Source: Prevotella sp. (lineage in GTDB: Bacteria > Bacteroidota > Bacteroidia > Bacteroidales > Bacteroidaceae). From it: 63,043 nucleotides of DNA. Within the stretch, counting starts at the first letter, position 1. Every line of letters starts with the position of its first letter. Below the pieces are notes generated by a model that saw nothing but the letters and a program-made list of their open reading frames with translations, searched no databases and was not told the DNA's origin. This document shows, piece by piece, positions 28,015 to 36,949 of the stretch. The DNA lies in assembly GCA_017475265.1 (NCBI GenBank), contig JAFVFY010000083.1, positions 1 to 63,043 on the forward strand, read 5' to 3'. The position numbers and the translations under genes were made by a program.

Positions 28015-29355
28015 ATGTTAAATGAGGCCACACTTCAGTATGTTCTCCAACATGCACATGATGACATCCGTATGCTGGCTCTTCGTGGTTGCAAGGATGC
28101 TCAGGTAAATCTGCCTTTGGCTCTTCAACAGATACAGGGACGGCAAACGGCACGTCATAAACTGCCCTCCTGGGCAGCCATCGACGGCATCGTTTACCCA
28201 CCCCATCTCAACATGGAGCAGTGCTCCAGTGAGCTTACTGCCTGTTACAAAAGGGGAATAGCCGACAGGATTCTTTCCCTAGGCGTAGCCCAAATTGTAA
28301 ATCGTAAATCGTCAAATAGTAAATTCCTTGATGTCACTGGTGGTTTCGGCGTGGACTTTGCTTTTATGGCCGATGCCTTCGATGAGGCCGTCTATGTGGA
28401 GCGCGACCCAGACCTCTGTGCCCTTGCTGCCCATAACCTCGCTCATTTGGGCAAAAAGAATGTCAGTACAATCTGTGCCGATGCAGTCAGCTACCTCAGC
28501 TCCATCTCCTCAGACAATTTTGCATTGATCTATCTAGACCCAGCCCGTCGTGACATGCATGGTGCCCGCACATACGCCCTTGCCGACTGCACTCCTGACG
28601 TAACGACCATGATGGACGACCTGCTCCGTCACTCCCACTACGTGTTGCTGAAGCTCTCGCCTATGCTCGACTGGCGAAAGGCCATTGCCGACCTTTCTCC
28701 ACATCACGTTCAGGAGGTTCACATTGTAGCTGTCGACAACGAGTGCAAGGAGCTGTTGCTCCTGCTCGCCAGGCAAGACACCAACTCACAACATTTTCAA
28801 TCTTCAATCTTCAATCTTCAATTTTCAACAGCCCCATGCCTCTTCTGCACCGATATTCATTCCCGCAATGGTTTCCACACAGAATATTGTCCGAGCTCTC
28901 AGTCTCTTCTCATAGAAGAAATTATTCAACCCTCCACTCGGCCGAAGGACGTTTGCGTAACAAGAACTCTCAACTCTCAACTCTCAATCCTCAATTTTCT
29001 CTATGAACCCAACGTAGCGGTGATGAAGGCAGGGTGTTTCCGTGAACTGGCTGCCGACTTCAATGTCCGGCAATTGGCACCCAATAGCCACTTGTTCACA
29101 TCTGCCACCCAAGTCACGGGTTTCCCAGGCCGCAGCTTTCGTATTACTGCCATCACTACCATGAATAAGCGTGATTTACGGACAAGGTTGGGTCACCTGC
29201 AGAGGGCAAACATCTCCGTGCGCAACTTCCCGCTCACCGCTGAGGAGCTACGCCGACGGCTGAAACTTGCCGACGGAGGCGATGACTACATCTTCGCCAC
29301 AACACTCTCCAATGGCGACCACGTTGTTATTCTGTGTACAAAGCTGTCTTCATGA
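28015..29355 (+). CDS. Class I SAM-dependent methyltransferase with THUMP-like domain
   Basis: A 446-residue protein. Helical N-terminal region about 1-85; Rossmann methyltransferase core with SAM motif LDVTGGFGVDFAFMA, acidic strand end VERDPD, and the IYLDPARRD motif IV near residue 180; C-terminal THUMP-like domain about 360-446 (RLGHLQRANISVRNFPLTAEELRRRLKL, DDYIFATTL). It probably methylates an RNA; the substrate is unknown. Three heptamer arrays and one CTCGGCCGAAGG element lie in frame (28294-28328, 28791-28828, 28934-28999), all in regions between conserved blocks, which makes it about 35-45 residues longer than the motifs require. Confidence 0.8.
   Translation: MLNEATLQYVLQHAHDDIRMLALRGCKDAQVNLPLALQQIQGRQTARHKLPSWAAIDGIVYPPHLNMEQCSSELTACYKRGIADRILSLGVAQIVNRKSSNSKFLDVTGGFGVDFAFMADAFDEAVYVERDPDLCALAAHNLAHLGKKNVSTICADAVSYLSSISSDNFALIYLDPARRDMHGARTYALADCTPDVTTMMDDLLRHSHYVLLKLSPMLDWRKAIADLSPHHVQEVHIVAVDNECKELLLLLARQDTNSQHFQSSIFNLQFSTAPCLFCTDIHSRNGFHTEYCPSSQSLLIEEIIQPSTRPKDVCVTRTLNSQLSILNFLYEPNVAVMKAGCFRELAADFNVRQLAPNSHLFTSATQVTGFPGRSFRITAITTMNKRDLRTRLGHLQRANISVRNFPLTAEELRRRLKLADGGDDYIFATTLSNGDHVVILCTKLSS
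28294..28328 (+). repeat. In-frame 7-nt array (ATCGTAA)
   Basis: ATTGTAA, ATCGTAA, ATCGTCA, AATAGTA, AATTCCT, encoding VNRKSSNSKF immediately before the SAM-binding motif. Confidence 0.7.
28791..28828 (+). repeat. In-frame 7-nt array (CAATCTT)
   Basis: CATTTT, then CAATCTT three times and CAATTTT, encoding FQSSIFNLQFST after the methyltransferase core. Open strand in sense. Confidence 0.85.
28934..28999 (+). repeat. In-frame composite repeat: CTCGGCCGAAGG element plus CTCAACT array
   Basis: An element matching the reverse complement of 7565-7587 (21 of 23) is followed by CTCAACT, CTCAACT, CTCAATC, CTCAATT (28966-28999). Encodes TRPKDVCVTRTLNSQLSILN. The two parts adjoin much as arrays and palindromes do elsewhere in the window. 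Confidence 0.8.
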
Positions 29356-29400
29356 ATAGACACCCTCGCAACGGGCAAAATGCAAAAAGAGCACACTTTT

Positions 29401-29432
29401 TTTGGTCAGTTCGCGCAAAATGCGTACCTTTG
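29401..29432 (+). promoter_or_regulatory. Promoter of efp
   Basis: TTTG (29401-29404), 20 bases, TACCTTTG (29425-29432). The ATG at 29462 is 29 bases downstream. Confidence 0.9.
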
Positions 29433-29461
29433 CAGCCGAATTAGCAATAACACAATAAATT

Positions 29462-30028
29462 ATGATTAACTCACAAGACATTAAGAAGGGTACCGCCATC
29501 CGCATGGACGGTTCTATTTGGGTTTGCATCGACTTCCAACATCGCAAGCCAGGTAAGGGAAACACCATCATGATTATCAAGCTGAAGAACGTCAGCGACG
29601 GCCGTGTGCTAGAGCGCCGCTTCAACATTGGTGAGAAGCTCGAAGACGTGGTCATCGAGCGTCGTCCCTACCAGTATCTCTACGAGGACAATTCTGGTCG
29701 TATCTTCATGAACCAGGAGACCTTCGAGCAGATTCCCATCGACAACGACCTCGTTATCGGTCATGAGTACATGAAGGAGAGCGACATCGTGGAGGTTGTC
29801 TCCGACACTACCGACGGCACCATCCTTTACGCTGAGATGCCCGTGAAGACCATCTTACGCGTCACCCACTCTGAGCCAGGCATCAAGGGCGATACCGCTA
29901 CCAATACGCTGAAGCCTGCAACTGTGGAGACCGGTGCTGAGGTGCGCGTTCCCCTGTTCATCAATGAGGGCGACCTCATCCAGGTGGACACACGCGACGG
30001 TAGCTACCTTGCTCGCGCAAAGGAGTAA
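29462..30028 (+). CDS. efp: Translation elongation factor P
   Basis: A 188-residue EF-P, which relieves ribosome stalling at polyproline stretches. KOW-like N-terminal domain with the functional loop KPGKGN (Lys32 at the position modified or used at the P-site), OB domains II and III, and the C-terminal motif GDLIQVDTRDGSYLAR. Full length. The glycosyltransferase gene starts two bases after the stop codon, so the two are co-transcribed, and EF-P expression is driven by the promoter at 29401-29432. Confidence 0.98.
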   Translation: MINSQDIKKGTAIRMDGSIWVCIDFQHRKPGKGNTIMIIKLKNVSDGRVLERRFNIGEKLEDVVIERRPYQYLYEDNSGRIFMNQETFEQIPIDNDLVIGHEYMKESDIVEVVSDTTDGTILYAEMPVKTILRVTHSEPGIKGDTATNTLKPATVETGAEVRVPLFINEGDLIQVDTRDGSYLARAKE

Positions 30029-30030
30029 CT

Positions 30031-31071
30031 ATGAACTATAGCATTATCGTTCCCGTCTACAACCGTCCCGATGAGGTGGACGAGCTGTTGCAGAGCCTCT
30101 GCCAGCAGACGGTGAAGGATTTTGAGGTGATTGTTGTGGAGGACGGCTCCACTGTGACCTGTAAGGATGTCTGCGACAAGTACGCGGACATTCTTCATCT
30201 TTATTACTATGCCAAGCCCAACAGCGGCCCAGGCCAGAGTCGCAACTACGGGGCAGAGCGTGCCCACGGCGAGTGGCTTATCGTTCTCGACTCTGACGTT
30301 GTCCTGCCAAAAGACTATTTGTCCGCCGTCGATAACAATCTTCAATCCTCAAACCTCAAATCTCAAACCTCAAATCTCAATCCTCAATGTTTCGGCGGCC
30401 CCGACGCAGCTCATCCCTCATTCACTCCCGTACAGAAGGCCATCAGCTATTCGATGACCTCGTTCTTCACCACGGGAGGCATACGTGGAGGTTCCTCCCC
30501 CCTTCGGGGGGATAAGAGGGGAGCTTTGGACAAGTTCTATCCCCGTTCCTACAACATGGGCATACGCCGTGAAGTGTACCAGAAGCTGGGAGGATTCTCG
30601 AAAATGCGCTTTGGCGAGGACATCGACTTCTCCTATCGAATCGTCGAGGCAGGCTACAAGACAGCCCTCATCCCCGATGCTTGGGTGTGGCATAAGCGGC
30701 GCACCGACATGAAGAAATTCTTTCGCCAAGTCTATAACAGCGGCATTGCCCGCATCAACCTTACCAAGCGCCATCCCGGCACGTTGAAGCTGGTGCACTT
30801 GCTGCCAACGGTCTTTACCATTGGTGTCATCAGCCTTCTTCTGCTCTCCCCGTTCTGCCTCCTCGCGCTCGTACCTATATTATTATATAGTGGCATCATC
30901 TTTATCGACTCTTCTATTAAAAACCGTAGTCTCCGCGTTGGACTACTCTCCATCCCCGCCGCCTTCACCCAGCTCATGGGCTATGGCTTCGGATTTATCG
31001 AGGCATGGTGGAAGCGTTGCGTTCTTGGTAAAGATGAGTTCCAGGCCTTTGAGAAAAACTTTTATAAATAG
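30031..31071 (+). CDS. Family 2 glycosyltransferase with C-terminal membrane segment
   Basis: A 346-residue GT-A enzyme. N-terminal nucleotide-binding strand YSIIVPVYNRPDEV; acceptor/metal site VLDSDVVLP; FGEDIDFSYRI as the ED catalytic-base region; two hydrophobic segments about 255-300 that probably anchor it to the inner membrane. Substrate unknown. Two repeat insertions lie in frame: a 54-base run of CAATCTT/CAAACCT heptamers (30336-30389) giving LQSSNLKSQTSNLNPQ before FGGPDAA, and a GC-rich hairpin (30495-30523) giving SSPLRGDKRG between TTGGIRGG and LDKFYPRSYNMG. Translationally close to efp. Confidence 0.88.
   Translation: MNYSIIVPVYNRPDEVDELLQSLCQQTVKDFEVIVVEDGSTVTCKDVCDKYADILHLYYYAKPNSGPGQSRNYGAERAHGEWLIVLDSDVVLPKDYLSAVDNNLQSSNLKSQTSNLNPQCFGGPDAAHPSFTPVQKAISYSMTSFFTTGGIRGGSSPLRGDKRGALDKFYPRSYNMGIRREVYQKLGGFSKMRFGEDIDFSYRIVEAGYKTALIPDAWVWHKRRTDMKKFFRQVYNSGIARINLTKRHPGTLKLVHLLPTVFTIGVISLLLLSPFCLLALVPILLYSGIIFIDSSIKNRSLRVGLLSIPAAFTQLMGYGFGFIEAWWKRCVLGKDEFQAFEKNFYK
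30336..30389 (+). repeat. In-frame 7-nt array (CAATCCT/CAAATCT), 7 units
   Basis: CAATCTT, CAATCCT, CAAACCT, CAAATCT, CAAACCT, CAAATCT, CAATCCT, then CAATG, all in register within the glycosyltransferase gene. Confidence 0.9.
30495..30523 (+). repeat. In-frame GC-rich hairpin
   Basis: CCCCCC-TTC-GGGGGG with a flanking GAGGGGAG tract, in frame in the glycosyltransferase gene between two conserved motifs. Confidence 0.75.
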
Positions 31072-31072
31072 T

Positions 31073-32527
31073 TCAGAAGCCTCCCAGGGCGGTGTAGAGG
31101 TTGATGAGGGCCTGAATGCCCTCGAAGTGGTTCTGAACCTCGGTAATCTGAGCCGTTAGTAGGTCTTCCTGTGCCTTCAGTACCTCGACGTAGGTGTTTG
31201 TGCCGTTGTTCATCAGTTCACGGGTGCCAACGTAGGCCTTGTTCAGTGCCTTGACGATGGAGGCAAGATAAGCGGCTTTCTGCTCCGTCTTCTTGCAGAT
31301 GCGAAGCTGTTGGTAGACTTCATTGCCAGCATTGAGAAGGGTCTGGACAAACTGCAGGCGGGCCTTCTCCTGGTCGATTTTAGCGTTCTTATAGCGAGCC
31401 TTCAGAAGACCTTGGGCAAAAATAGGCTGGGTGAGCGAGGCCACAGCCTGAGAGAGGAACTTGGCAGGGTTTACGATGTCATCGCCATTGCTCCAGCCTA
31501 GTGTTCCGCTCAAGGTGATGTCAGGATAGAACGACTGACGAGCTTGCTGCACGTCGTAGAAAGCAATCTCCATGTTGTGCTCTGCCTGACGGACATCGGG
31601 ACGGACTTTCAGCCAACTGAGGTGGACAACATCTCCAACAGAAGGGGCGTTGGCAGAAGAACCGCCAACCGCAGTGGAGGAGAGAGAAGGCATGACAAAT
31701 GTTCCGTAGGGCGAGCGGTCGATGGGATGGGGATGCTCTGAGAGCAACTTGCAGAGGGCACTCTCGGTGACCTGCAACGTTCCTTCCACTTCGACGATAC
31801 CCGAGAGGACGCTGGACAGTGAGGCTTCCATCTGATAGACAGCGGGACTCATATACAGGCCGGCCTCATAGAGCACGCGCATGGACTCCAGTGACTTCTC
31901 CCATACCACTTTAGTCTCTTGCAGAATCTGTAGTTCACGGTCAAGCATCACTAAATGATAATAGGTGGCGGCGACGTTGGCTGCCAGCGAGGCTTGCACG
32001 GCTTGTTTATAGTCTTCGAGCATCTGCTTGCGGGCCTTTGCCTGTCGTTTTTTGCTTTTCGACTGTCCAAAGATGTTGAGCTGCCAGGAAGCAGTAAGGG
32101 GGATGGCGTATGAACGAGTAGTTGTACTGTTGAAGCGGGTCAGCGATGCAGAGGGTTCAAACGACAGGACGGGGAGGTCGCTCAGACGTGCTGCCGTCAA
32201 GTCGTTCTGTGCCTGCTCAATGGTCAGCTGGGCCTGCTGCATGTCGGTGTTGTTCTGTAGGGCCCGCTCGATGAGCTGTTGCAGCAAAGGGTCGGTGAAG
32301 AGTTGACGCCAGCCCAAGGAGCCAAGGGAAGTCGGAGCAGCGACACTGTCGCCACATACAGGACAGGGGGCGGGGGCGCCGTGAAGTGGGCACGTAAGAG
32401 ACGCAGAGGCAGTCGAGGCCTCATAAGGATGATAGAGCGAACCGCACGACAGCAACGCCACGCTAAATGATAAATGACAAAGGATAAAGGAAAAATTCCT
32501 CAACCGTCGTTTGTTTGTAATCTTCAT
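31073..32527 (-). CDS. TolC-like outer membrane efflux lipoprotein
   Basis: A 484-residue outer membrane factor of the NodT type. Lipoprotein signal FSFILCHLSFSVALLSC is encoded by a repeat cassette (32454-32500). The two OEP repeats follow, with long helices such as NNTDMQQAQLTIEQAQNDL and KTEQKAAYLASIVKALNKAY and the conserved GYPDITLSGTLG-type strand (FYPDITLSGTLGW). It forms the exit duct of the RND pump encoded upstream on the same strand. Its stop is one base from the stop of the convergent glycosyltransferase gene, with no terminator between. Confidence 0.93.
   Translation of the reverse strand: MKITNKRRLRNFSFILCHLSFSVALLSCGSLYHPYEASTASASLTCPLHGAPAPCPVCGDSVAAPTSLGSLGWRQLFTDPLLQQLIERALQNNTDMQQAQLTIEQAQNDLTAARLSDLPVLSFEPSASLTRFNSTTTRSYAIPLTASWQLNIFGQSKSKKRQAKARKQMLEDYKQAVQASLAANVAATYYHLVMLDRELQILQETKVVWEKSLESMRVLYEAGLYMSPAVYQMEASLSSVLSGIVEVEGTLQVTESALCKLLSEHPHPIDRSPYGTFVMPSLSSTAVGGSSANAPSVGDVVHLSWLKVRPDVRQAEHNMEIAFYDVQQARQSFYPDITLSGTLGWSNGDDIVNPAKFLSQAVASLTQPIFAQGLLKARYKNAKIDQEKARLQFVQTLLNAGNEVYQQLRICKKTEQKAAYLASIVKALNKAYVGTRELMNNGTNTYVEVLKAQEDLLTAQITEVQNHFEGIQALINLYTALGGF
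32454..32500 (-). repeat. Signal-peptide repeat cassette in the TolC-like gene
   Basis: On the minus strand TTTATCC, TTTGTCA, TTTATCA, TTTAGCG, then TGGCGTT (imperfect palindrome), encoding FILCHLSFSVAL before the lipobox. Confidence 0.85.
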
Positions 32528-32559
32528 TCTTTATTCTTTCGGGCTGGCACAAGGCCTAC

Positions 32560-32595
32560 TCCAACATTTTCAATCTTCATTCTCAATCTTCAATC
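32560..32595 (-). repeat. CAATCTT heptamers forming the end of the RND gene
   Basis: The plus strand reads CATTTT, CAATCTT, CATTCT, CAATCTT, CAATCT. In the sense direction it supplies the last codons (EIED) and TGA stop of the RND permease and the gap to the TolC-like gene. Confidence 0.75.
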
Positions 32596-35500
32596 TCCCC
32601 TGGGGTCAGTCTGTCGTGCACCTTCTGCATAACGATATAGAACGCTGGGGTGACGAAAAGCAGGGCGATGGTGCCAATGGTCATACCGCCGATGACGGCC
32701 AGCGCCAATGAACGGTTGCCAACGGCTCCGGCACCACTGCCAATGGCCAGAGGAAGCATACCCAGAATCATGGTCAACACCGTCATCAAGATAGGACGCA
32801 GACGGTCGCGACAGGCTTCGATGGCAGCATCGACGATGCTCATGCCCTCGCGTCGCTTCTGCACGGCAAACTCGGTGATGAGGATGGCCGTCTTAGCCAC
32901 CAGGCCAATCATCATAATGATACCTGTCTGCACATAGACGTTGGCACCCACGCCCATCGACTCCATCGGGATGATGAAAAGGTAGGCACCAAACAGGGCA
33001 AAGGGGATGGAGAGCATGACAGCCAACGGGATGAACAGCGAGTCGTAGAGACAGGCCATAATCAGATAGATAAGCAGCAGGCAGATGCCATAGATGAGCA
33101 ATGTCTCGCTGGAATTTGCATTCTCGGCTTCCTCGCGAGCCATGCCTGAATACTCATAGCCGAAGGTCTCGGGGAACACCTCGTCCATCACCTCGTCCAC
33201 GGCCTTGCGCACATCGTCGCTGGTATAACCCGATGCAGGAAGGGTGCTGACGGGATAGGAGGGGAAGAGGTTGAAGTGGAGGTCCATAGCCGACCCTGTG
33301 TCAAGCGTCATCGTGACAAACTGCGATACGGGCACCATGTGGTCGCCTACAGGCACGAAGATGTTGTTGAGGAAGGCATCCGACATGCGGTACTCCTTGC
33401 CCGCCTGTACCATCACACGATAGACATTACTGTATTGCACGTAGGAGCCGATATAGCTACCCGCTAAGAACGTGCCAATGGTCTCCAGCACCATTTTCGG
33501 CGATATGCCCATGCGCTTGCAGGCTATCTCATCGACATCAAGTCTGTATTTCGGATAGTCCGTGGAATAGGTCGAGGAGGCAAACTCCGTCTCCGGTCGC
33601 TCATCCAACTTCTTTACGAACTGCTCTCCCAAAGCCACGAACTCCTTCTTGTCGGCATGGCGCGAGAGGTCCTGCACGCTAAAACTAATGTCGGAGCCGT
33701 TGCCGTAACCAGGAATCTGCGGCATCTGGAATGCCGTGACGTCGGACTGCGGCAGGTTGACGGTGGCCCAGTCACTGATGTTCTTCTGTATGTCAGCGAT
33801 GCTGAAGAACCCTCGCTCGCTCCAGTTCTTCAGACGAACCATCAGCGTGGCGTAATTGGTGTTGGTGACATCCTCCATCATCGAGTAGCCAGTGAGTGCG
33901 CCCACCGTTTCCACCTCATCAAGCGACTTGATATAGTCCTCCAGTTCTACCGTCGTGGCCTCCGTCTCGTTCAGGTAAGTGCCTGGAGCCATCATAATGT
34001 TGACAAGCAGGAACCCCTGGTCCTCCTGAGGCACCAGCTCGCTTTTCGACCGCATCAGCAGCACGACGGTCAGCACGCAGAAGACTCCCAGCAGAATCCA
34101 TGCAAGGACAGACTTTCGGATGAAGCGTGTGACAACCTTCATATACCTGTTCAGTAAGGCGTTGTAGGAGGTCTCGTAGGCCACCCACAAATAGCGGCTG
34201 ATGCCCTTCCTCTGCTCTGTCCCCTTGGGTTTCATCAGGAGCACGCAGAGTGCCGGGCAGAGCGTCAAGGCCAACACCGTCGATAGTCCTACGGACGATG
34301 CCATCGTGATGCCAAACTGCTTGAAGAACGTGCCCGACGTGCCCGACATGAACGTCACAGGGATGAACACCGCCATGAAGACCAGCGTCGTGGAGATACA
34401 GGCAGCAGTAACTTCGCCAAGGGCTGAGGATACCCTCCCCCTTACTCCCCTTTCTGTAGGGAGGGCCTGCTGGTTACTATCCAGCTTCGTCATCACCGCC
34501 TCCACCACCACGATGGCATTATCCACCACCGTACCGATGGCCAGCACCAAGGCGAAAAGTGTCAACAGGTTCAGCGAGAAACCAGCCACCTTGACAATGG
34601 CGAAGGTGCCTATCAGCGATATGACGATAGTAACGGAGGGAATGATAGTGGCCTTGATATCCTGCAGGAAGAAATAGACCACGAGTATTACCAGAAGGAT
34701 GGCGACGATGAGCGTCTCCACCACACTATACATCGACGCATAGAGGAAGTCATCGCTGGTTTCGAGCAGCTTGAACTCCAGACCGGCGGGCAGACGCTTC
34801 TCCACATCGGCCAGCACCTTCTTTATCTCGGCGTTCACCTTCGTGGCATTGGCTCCCGGCGCCTGCTTCACGTAGAACATCACGCCAGGCTTGCCGCTGA
34901 TGTTTGTACGGAAGTCATAGGCCTTGGCTCCCAGCTCCACCTCTGCCAAATCGTGAAGTCGTAGAATCTCGCCTTTCTCCGAGGCTCGAATGATGATATT
35001 CTCGAACTGGCTCATGTCGTCGAGCAGTCCATTGAACTCAATATCTATCTTGTCCGTGGCACTCTCCAGTCGGCCTATGGGCACCACAAGGTTCTGCTCG
35101 TTGATGGCTGTGATGATTTCGTCGGGCGTCACGCCATAGAGTCCCATCAGGTCGGGCTTCAGCCAGATGCGCACGCCGTACTGCTCGCCCATGACCATCG
35201 TGCGGCCCACGCCGGCAATACGGCTGATGGCGGGCATGACGTTGATGTCTAGGTAGTTGGAGATGAACGACTGGTCGAACTTGCCGTCCGTGCTCTCAAG
35301 GCTCATAATCATCAGCGTGGCGTTGACGTTCTTCTGGATGGTGATACCGTTGCGGATGACATCCTCCGGCAGCACACCCGAAGCCTGACTCACACGGTTC
35401 TGAACGTTCACCGTTGCCTCGTCAGCATCGGTGCCCTGCTCGAAATAGATGTCTATCTCACCCTCACCGTTGGCGGTAGCCGTAGCGTCCATGTAAATCA

Positions 35501-35726
35501 TGTTCTCCACGCCATTGATGACCTCCTCCAGCGGCATCACCACCGACTCCATCACGGCGTGTGCGTCGGCACCACTATAGGTTGCCTGCACAGTAACCAT
35601 CGGTGGCGCGATGTCAGGGTACTGCTCCACGGGCAGCGACACGAGGCTCACCAGACCGATGACCATCGTCAGCACCGAGATGGCAAATGCCGCCACCCAA
35701 TGTTTCACAAAGAAATGTGTCTTCAT
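32583..35726 (-). CDS. RND multidrug efflux permease, HAE1 family
   Basis: A 1047-residue inner membrane proton-drug antiporter of the AcrB type: 12 membrane helices and two large periplasmic loops. Helix 4 reads GTVVDNAIVVVEAV, with one Asp where AcrB has two; the DN form is, to my recollection, usual in Bacteroidetes HAE1 pumps, so it is not read as a defect. The cytoplasmic loop after helix 4 (SNQQALPTERGVRGRVSSAL) is encoded by a GC-rich repeat element (34431-34475) and is longer than the normal 19-residue loop. The start overlaps the adaptor stop by four bases. The stop codon comes from a heptamer array. Confidence 0.95.
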   Translation of the reverse strand: MKTHFFVKHWVAAFAISVLTMVIGLVSLVSLPVEQYPDIAPPMVTVQATYSGADAHAVMESVVMPLEEVINGVENMIYMDATATANGEGEIDIYFEQGTDADEATVNVQNRVSQASGVLPEDVIRNGITIQKNVNATLMIMSLESTDGKFDQSFISNYLDINVMPAISRIAGVGRTMVMGEQYGVRIWLKPDLMGLYGVTPDEIITAINEQNLVVPIGRLESATDKIDIEFNGLLDDMSQFENIIIRASEKGEILRLHDLAEVELGAKAYDFRTNISGKPGVMFYVKQAPGANATKVNAEIKKVLADVEKRLPAGLEFKLLETSDDFLYASMYSVVETLIVAILLVILVVYFFLQDIKATIIPSVTIVISLIGTFAIVKVAGFSLNLLTLFALVLAIGTVVDNAIVVVEAVMTKLDSNQQALPTERGVRGRVSSALGEVTAACISTTLVFMAVFIPVTFMSGTSGTFFKQFGITMASSVGLSTVLALTLCPALCVLLMKPKGTEQRKGISRYLWVAYETSYNALLNRYMKVVTRFIRKSVLAWILLGVFCVLTVVLLMRSKSELVPQEDQGFLLVNIMMAPGTYLNETEATTVELEDYIKSLDEVETVGALTGYSMMEDVTNTNYATLMVRLKNWSERGFFSIADIQKNISDWATVNLPQSDVTAFQMPQIPGYGNGSDISFSVQDLSRHADKKEFVALGEQFVKKLDERPETEFASSTYSTDYPKYRLDVDEIACKRMGISPKMVLETIGTFLAGSYIGSYVQYSNVYRVMVQAGKEYRMSDAFLNNIFVPVGDHMVPVSQFVTMTLDTGSAMDLHFNLFPSYPVSTLPASGYTSDDVRKAVDEVMDEVFPETFGYEYSGMAREEAENANSSETLLIYGICLLLIYLIMACLYDSLFIPLAVMLSIPFALFGAYLFIIPMESMGVGANVYVQTGIIMMIGLVAKTAILITEFAVQKRREGMSIVDAAIEACRDRLRPILMTVLTMILGMLPLAIGSGAGAVGNRSLALAVIGGMTIGTIALLFVTPAFYIVMQKVHDRLTPGEIED
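34431..34475 (-). repeat. In-frame GC-rich palindromic element in the RND permease
   Basis: The plus strand reads CCCTCCCCCTTACTCCCC, then TTTCTGTAGGGAGGGCC. The flanks CCCTCCC and GGGAGGG can pair. It encodes a loop on the cytoplasmic side between helices 4 and 5. Confidence 0.7.
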
Positions 35727-36859
35727 CGTACCTTCGTTCCGTTTGACAGGTTCTGCACACCGTTGATGACCACCTCATCGCCACTCCGCAGGCCGCTCTT
35801 CACATAGTAGTTCTTACCGCTGTTCGACGGAATGGCCTCGCAGATGACACCCTCTGCTGTACCGTCTTCTTTCACCCTGTAGAACAGCAACTGGTTCTGC
35901 AGGTGCACGGCAGCCGTCTTGGGCACACGGAAAACGCTATCCATCATCGTGGGGAACACCAGCGTGGCCGACAGTCCTGAGCGCAGCACATCATCAGGGT
36001 TAGGGAAGGTGGCCTTGCAGATGACCGTACCTGTCTTGCTATCCACGATGCCGCCTATCTCCGTCACCACACCCTCGTGCTCATACGTCTGACCGTTCTT
36101 CAGCTGTAGCAGTAGGTGCGGCAGCTTCGCACCAGCCGTCTTGCCGTCTACATCTTTCAGACCTTCCGACGATGGTTTCAGGTCGTATTTGTCGAGCAAG
36201 TCGAGCAACTGGCTCTCGGAATAGGAGAACCACGCCTGAATCTCACTATTGTCGCTCAGCGAGCAGAGCAAATCCGTGAGGTCGGCCACTGCGCCTATCT
36301 TGAAGCCGTTCTCCTTAATGATGCCCGTGATGGGCGATGTAACCGTACAGTAGCTTAGGTTTGTCTGCGCGATGGCCAGCTGTGCCTGTGCCTGCTGCAC
36401 GGCCGCCTGAGCCACGTGGTAGGCGTTCATGCTCGTCGACATCACATATTCGCTGACGACATCTTTCTCAGCCAGCTTCTTGTTCGTCTCATATTGCAGC
36501 CGTGTGGTTTCCATCTGTGCCTTTGCTGCCGCCAGGTTTGCCTGGGCGTTCTGCACCTGTAGCCTGTGCTCCGTCTGGTCGATGACAAAGAGCGTCTGCC
36601 CCTTTGTCACCTTGACGCCATCCTTGAAGTTCACCTCGCGGATGATGCCCGACACCTGTGGATAGACCTCCACCTCGCTCACGCCATGCAGCGCAGCGGG
36701 AATATATATATTGTACACCCGCGACTCGGGCTCCATCACCTGAGTCTCATATTTAACTTGCTCCTTCGCGTCCTTTCGCGAACCATCGCCGCAAGAAGCC
36801 AATCCGCCTGCAATCAGCAGTATGGACAGCCATCGGGTAGTTTTTCCCATGCTATTCAT
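35723..36859 (-). CDS. RND efflux periplasmic adaptor lipoprotein
   Basis: A 378-residue membrane fusion protein of the AcrA/MexA type. Signal peptide with lipobox GLASC (about residue 23); lipoyl half-motifs (SEVEVYPQVSGIIREVNFKDGVKVTKGQTLFVID and TVTSPITGIIKENGFKIG) flanking a coiled-coil hairpin about 85-160; beta-barrel and membrane-proximal domains to the end. It links the permease and the TolC-like duct. The ATG at 36850 is an alternative start. It is the first gene of the pump operon, behind the promoter 36882-36912. No transcriptional regulator lies next to it. Confidence 0.93.
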   Translation of the reverse strand: MNSMGKTTRWLSILLIAGGLASCGDGSRKDAKEQVKYETQVMEPESRVYNIYIPAALHGVSEVEVYPQVSGIIREVNFKDGVKVTKGQTLFVIDQTEHRLQVQNAQANLAAAKAQMETTRLQYETNKKLAEKDVVSEYVMSTSMNAYHVAQAAVQQAQAQLAIAQTNLSYCTVTSPITGIIKENGFKIGAVADLTDLLCSLSDNSEIQAWFSYSESQLLDLLDKYDLKPSSEGLKDVDGKTAGAKLPHLLLQLKNGQTYEHEGVVTEIGGIVDSKTGTVICKATFPNPDDVLRSGLSATLVFPTMMDSVFRVPKTAAVHLQNQLLFYRVKEDGTAEGVICEAIPSNSGKNYYVKSGLRSGDEVVINGVQNLSNGTKVR

Positions 36860-36881
36860 TACATTCTCTCCTTTTAGTGTG

Positions 36882-36912
36882 CAAAATTACGAAGAAAAGG
36901 GAAAACCACAAA
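36882..36912 (-). promoter_or_regulatory. Promoter of the RND pump operon
   Basis: On the minus strand TTTG (36909-36912), 19 bases, TAATTTTG (36882-36889), 22 bases before the adaptor ATG. Confidence 0.8.
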
Positions 36913-36949
36913 AGGAAATGGCTTTTTTCTAGTGAAAAACACGGAAAAG

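Noticed and set aside
34530-34560. Missing Asp in helix 4 of the RND pump (VVDNAIVV)
   Set aside because: I recall the Asp-Asn form as common in Bacteroidetes HAE1 pumps, so it is not evidence of inactivation.
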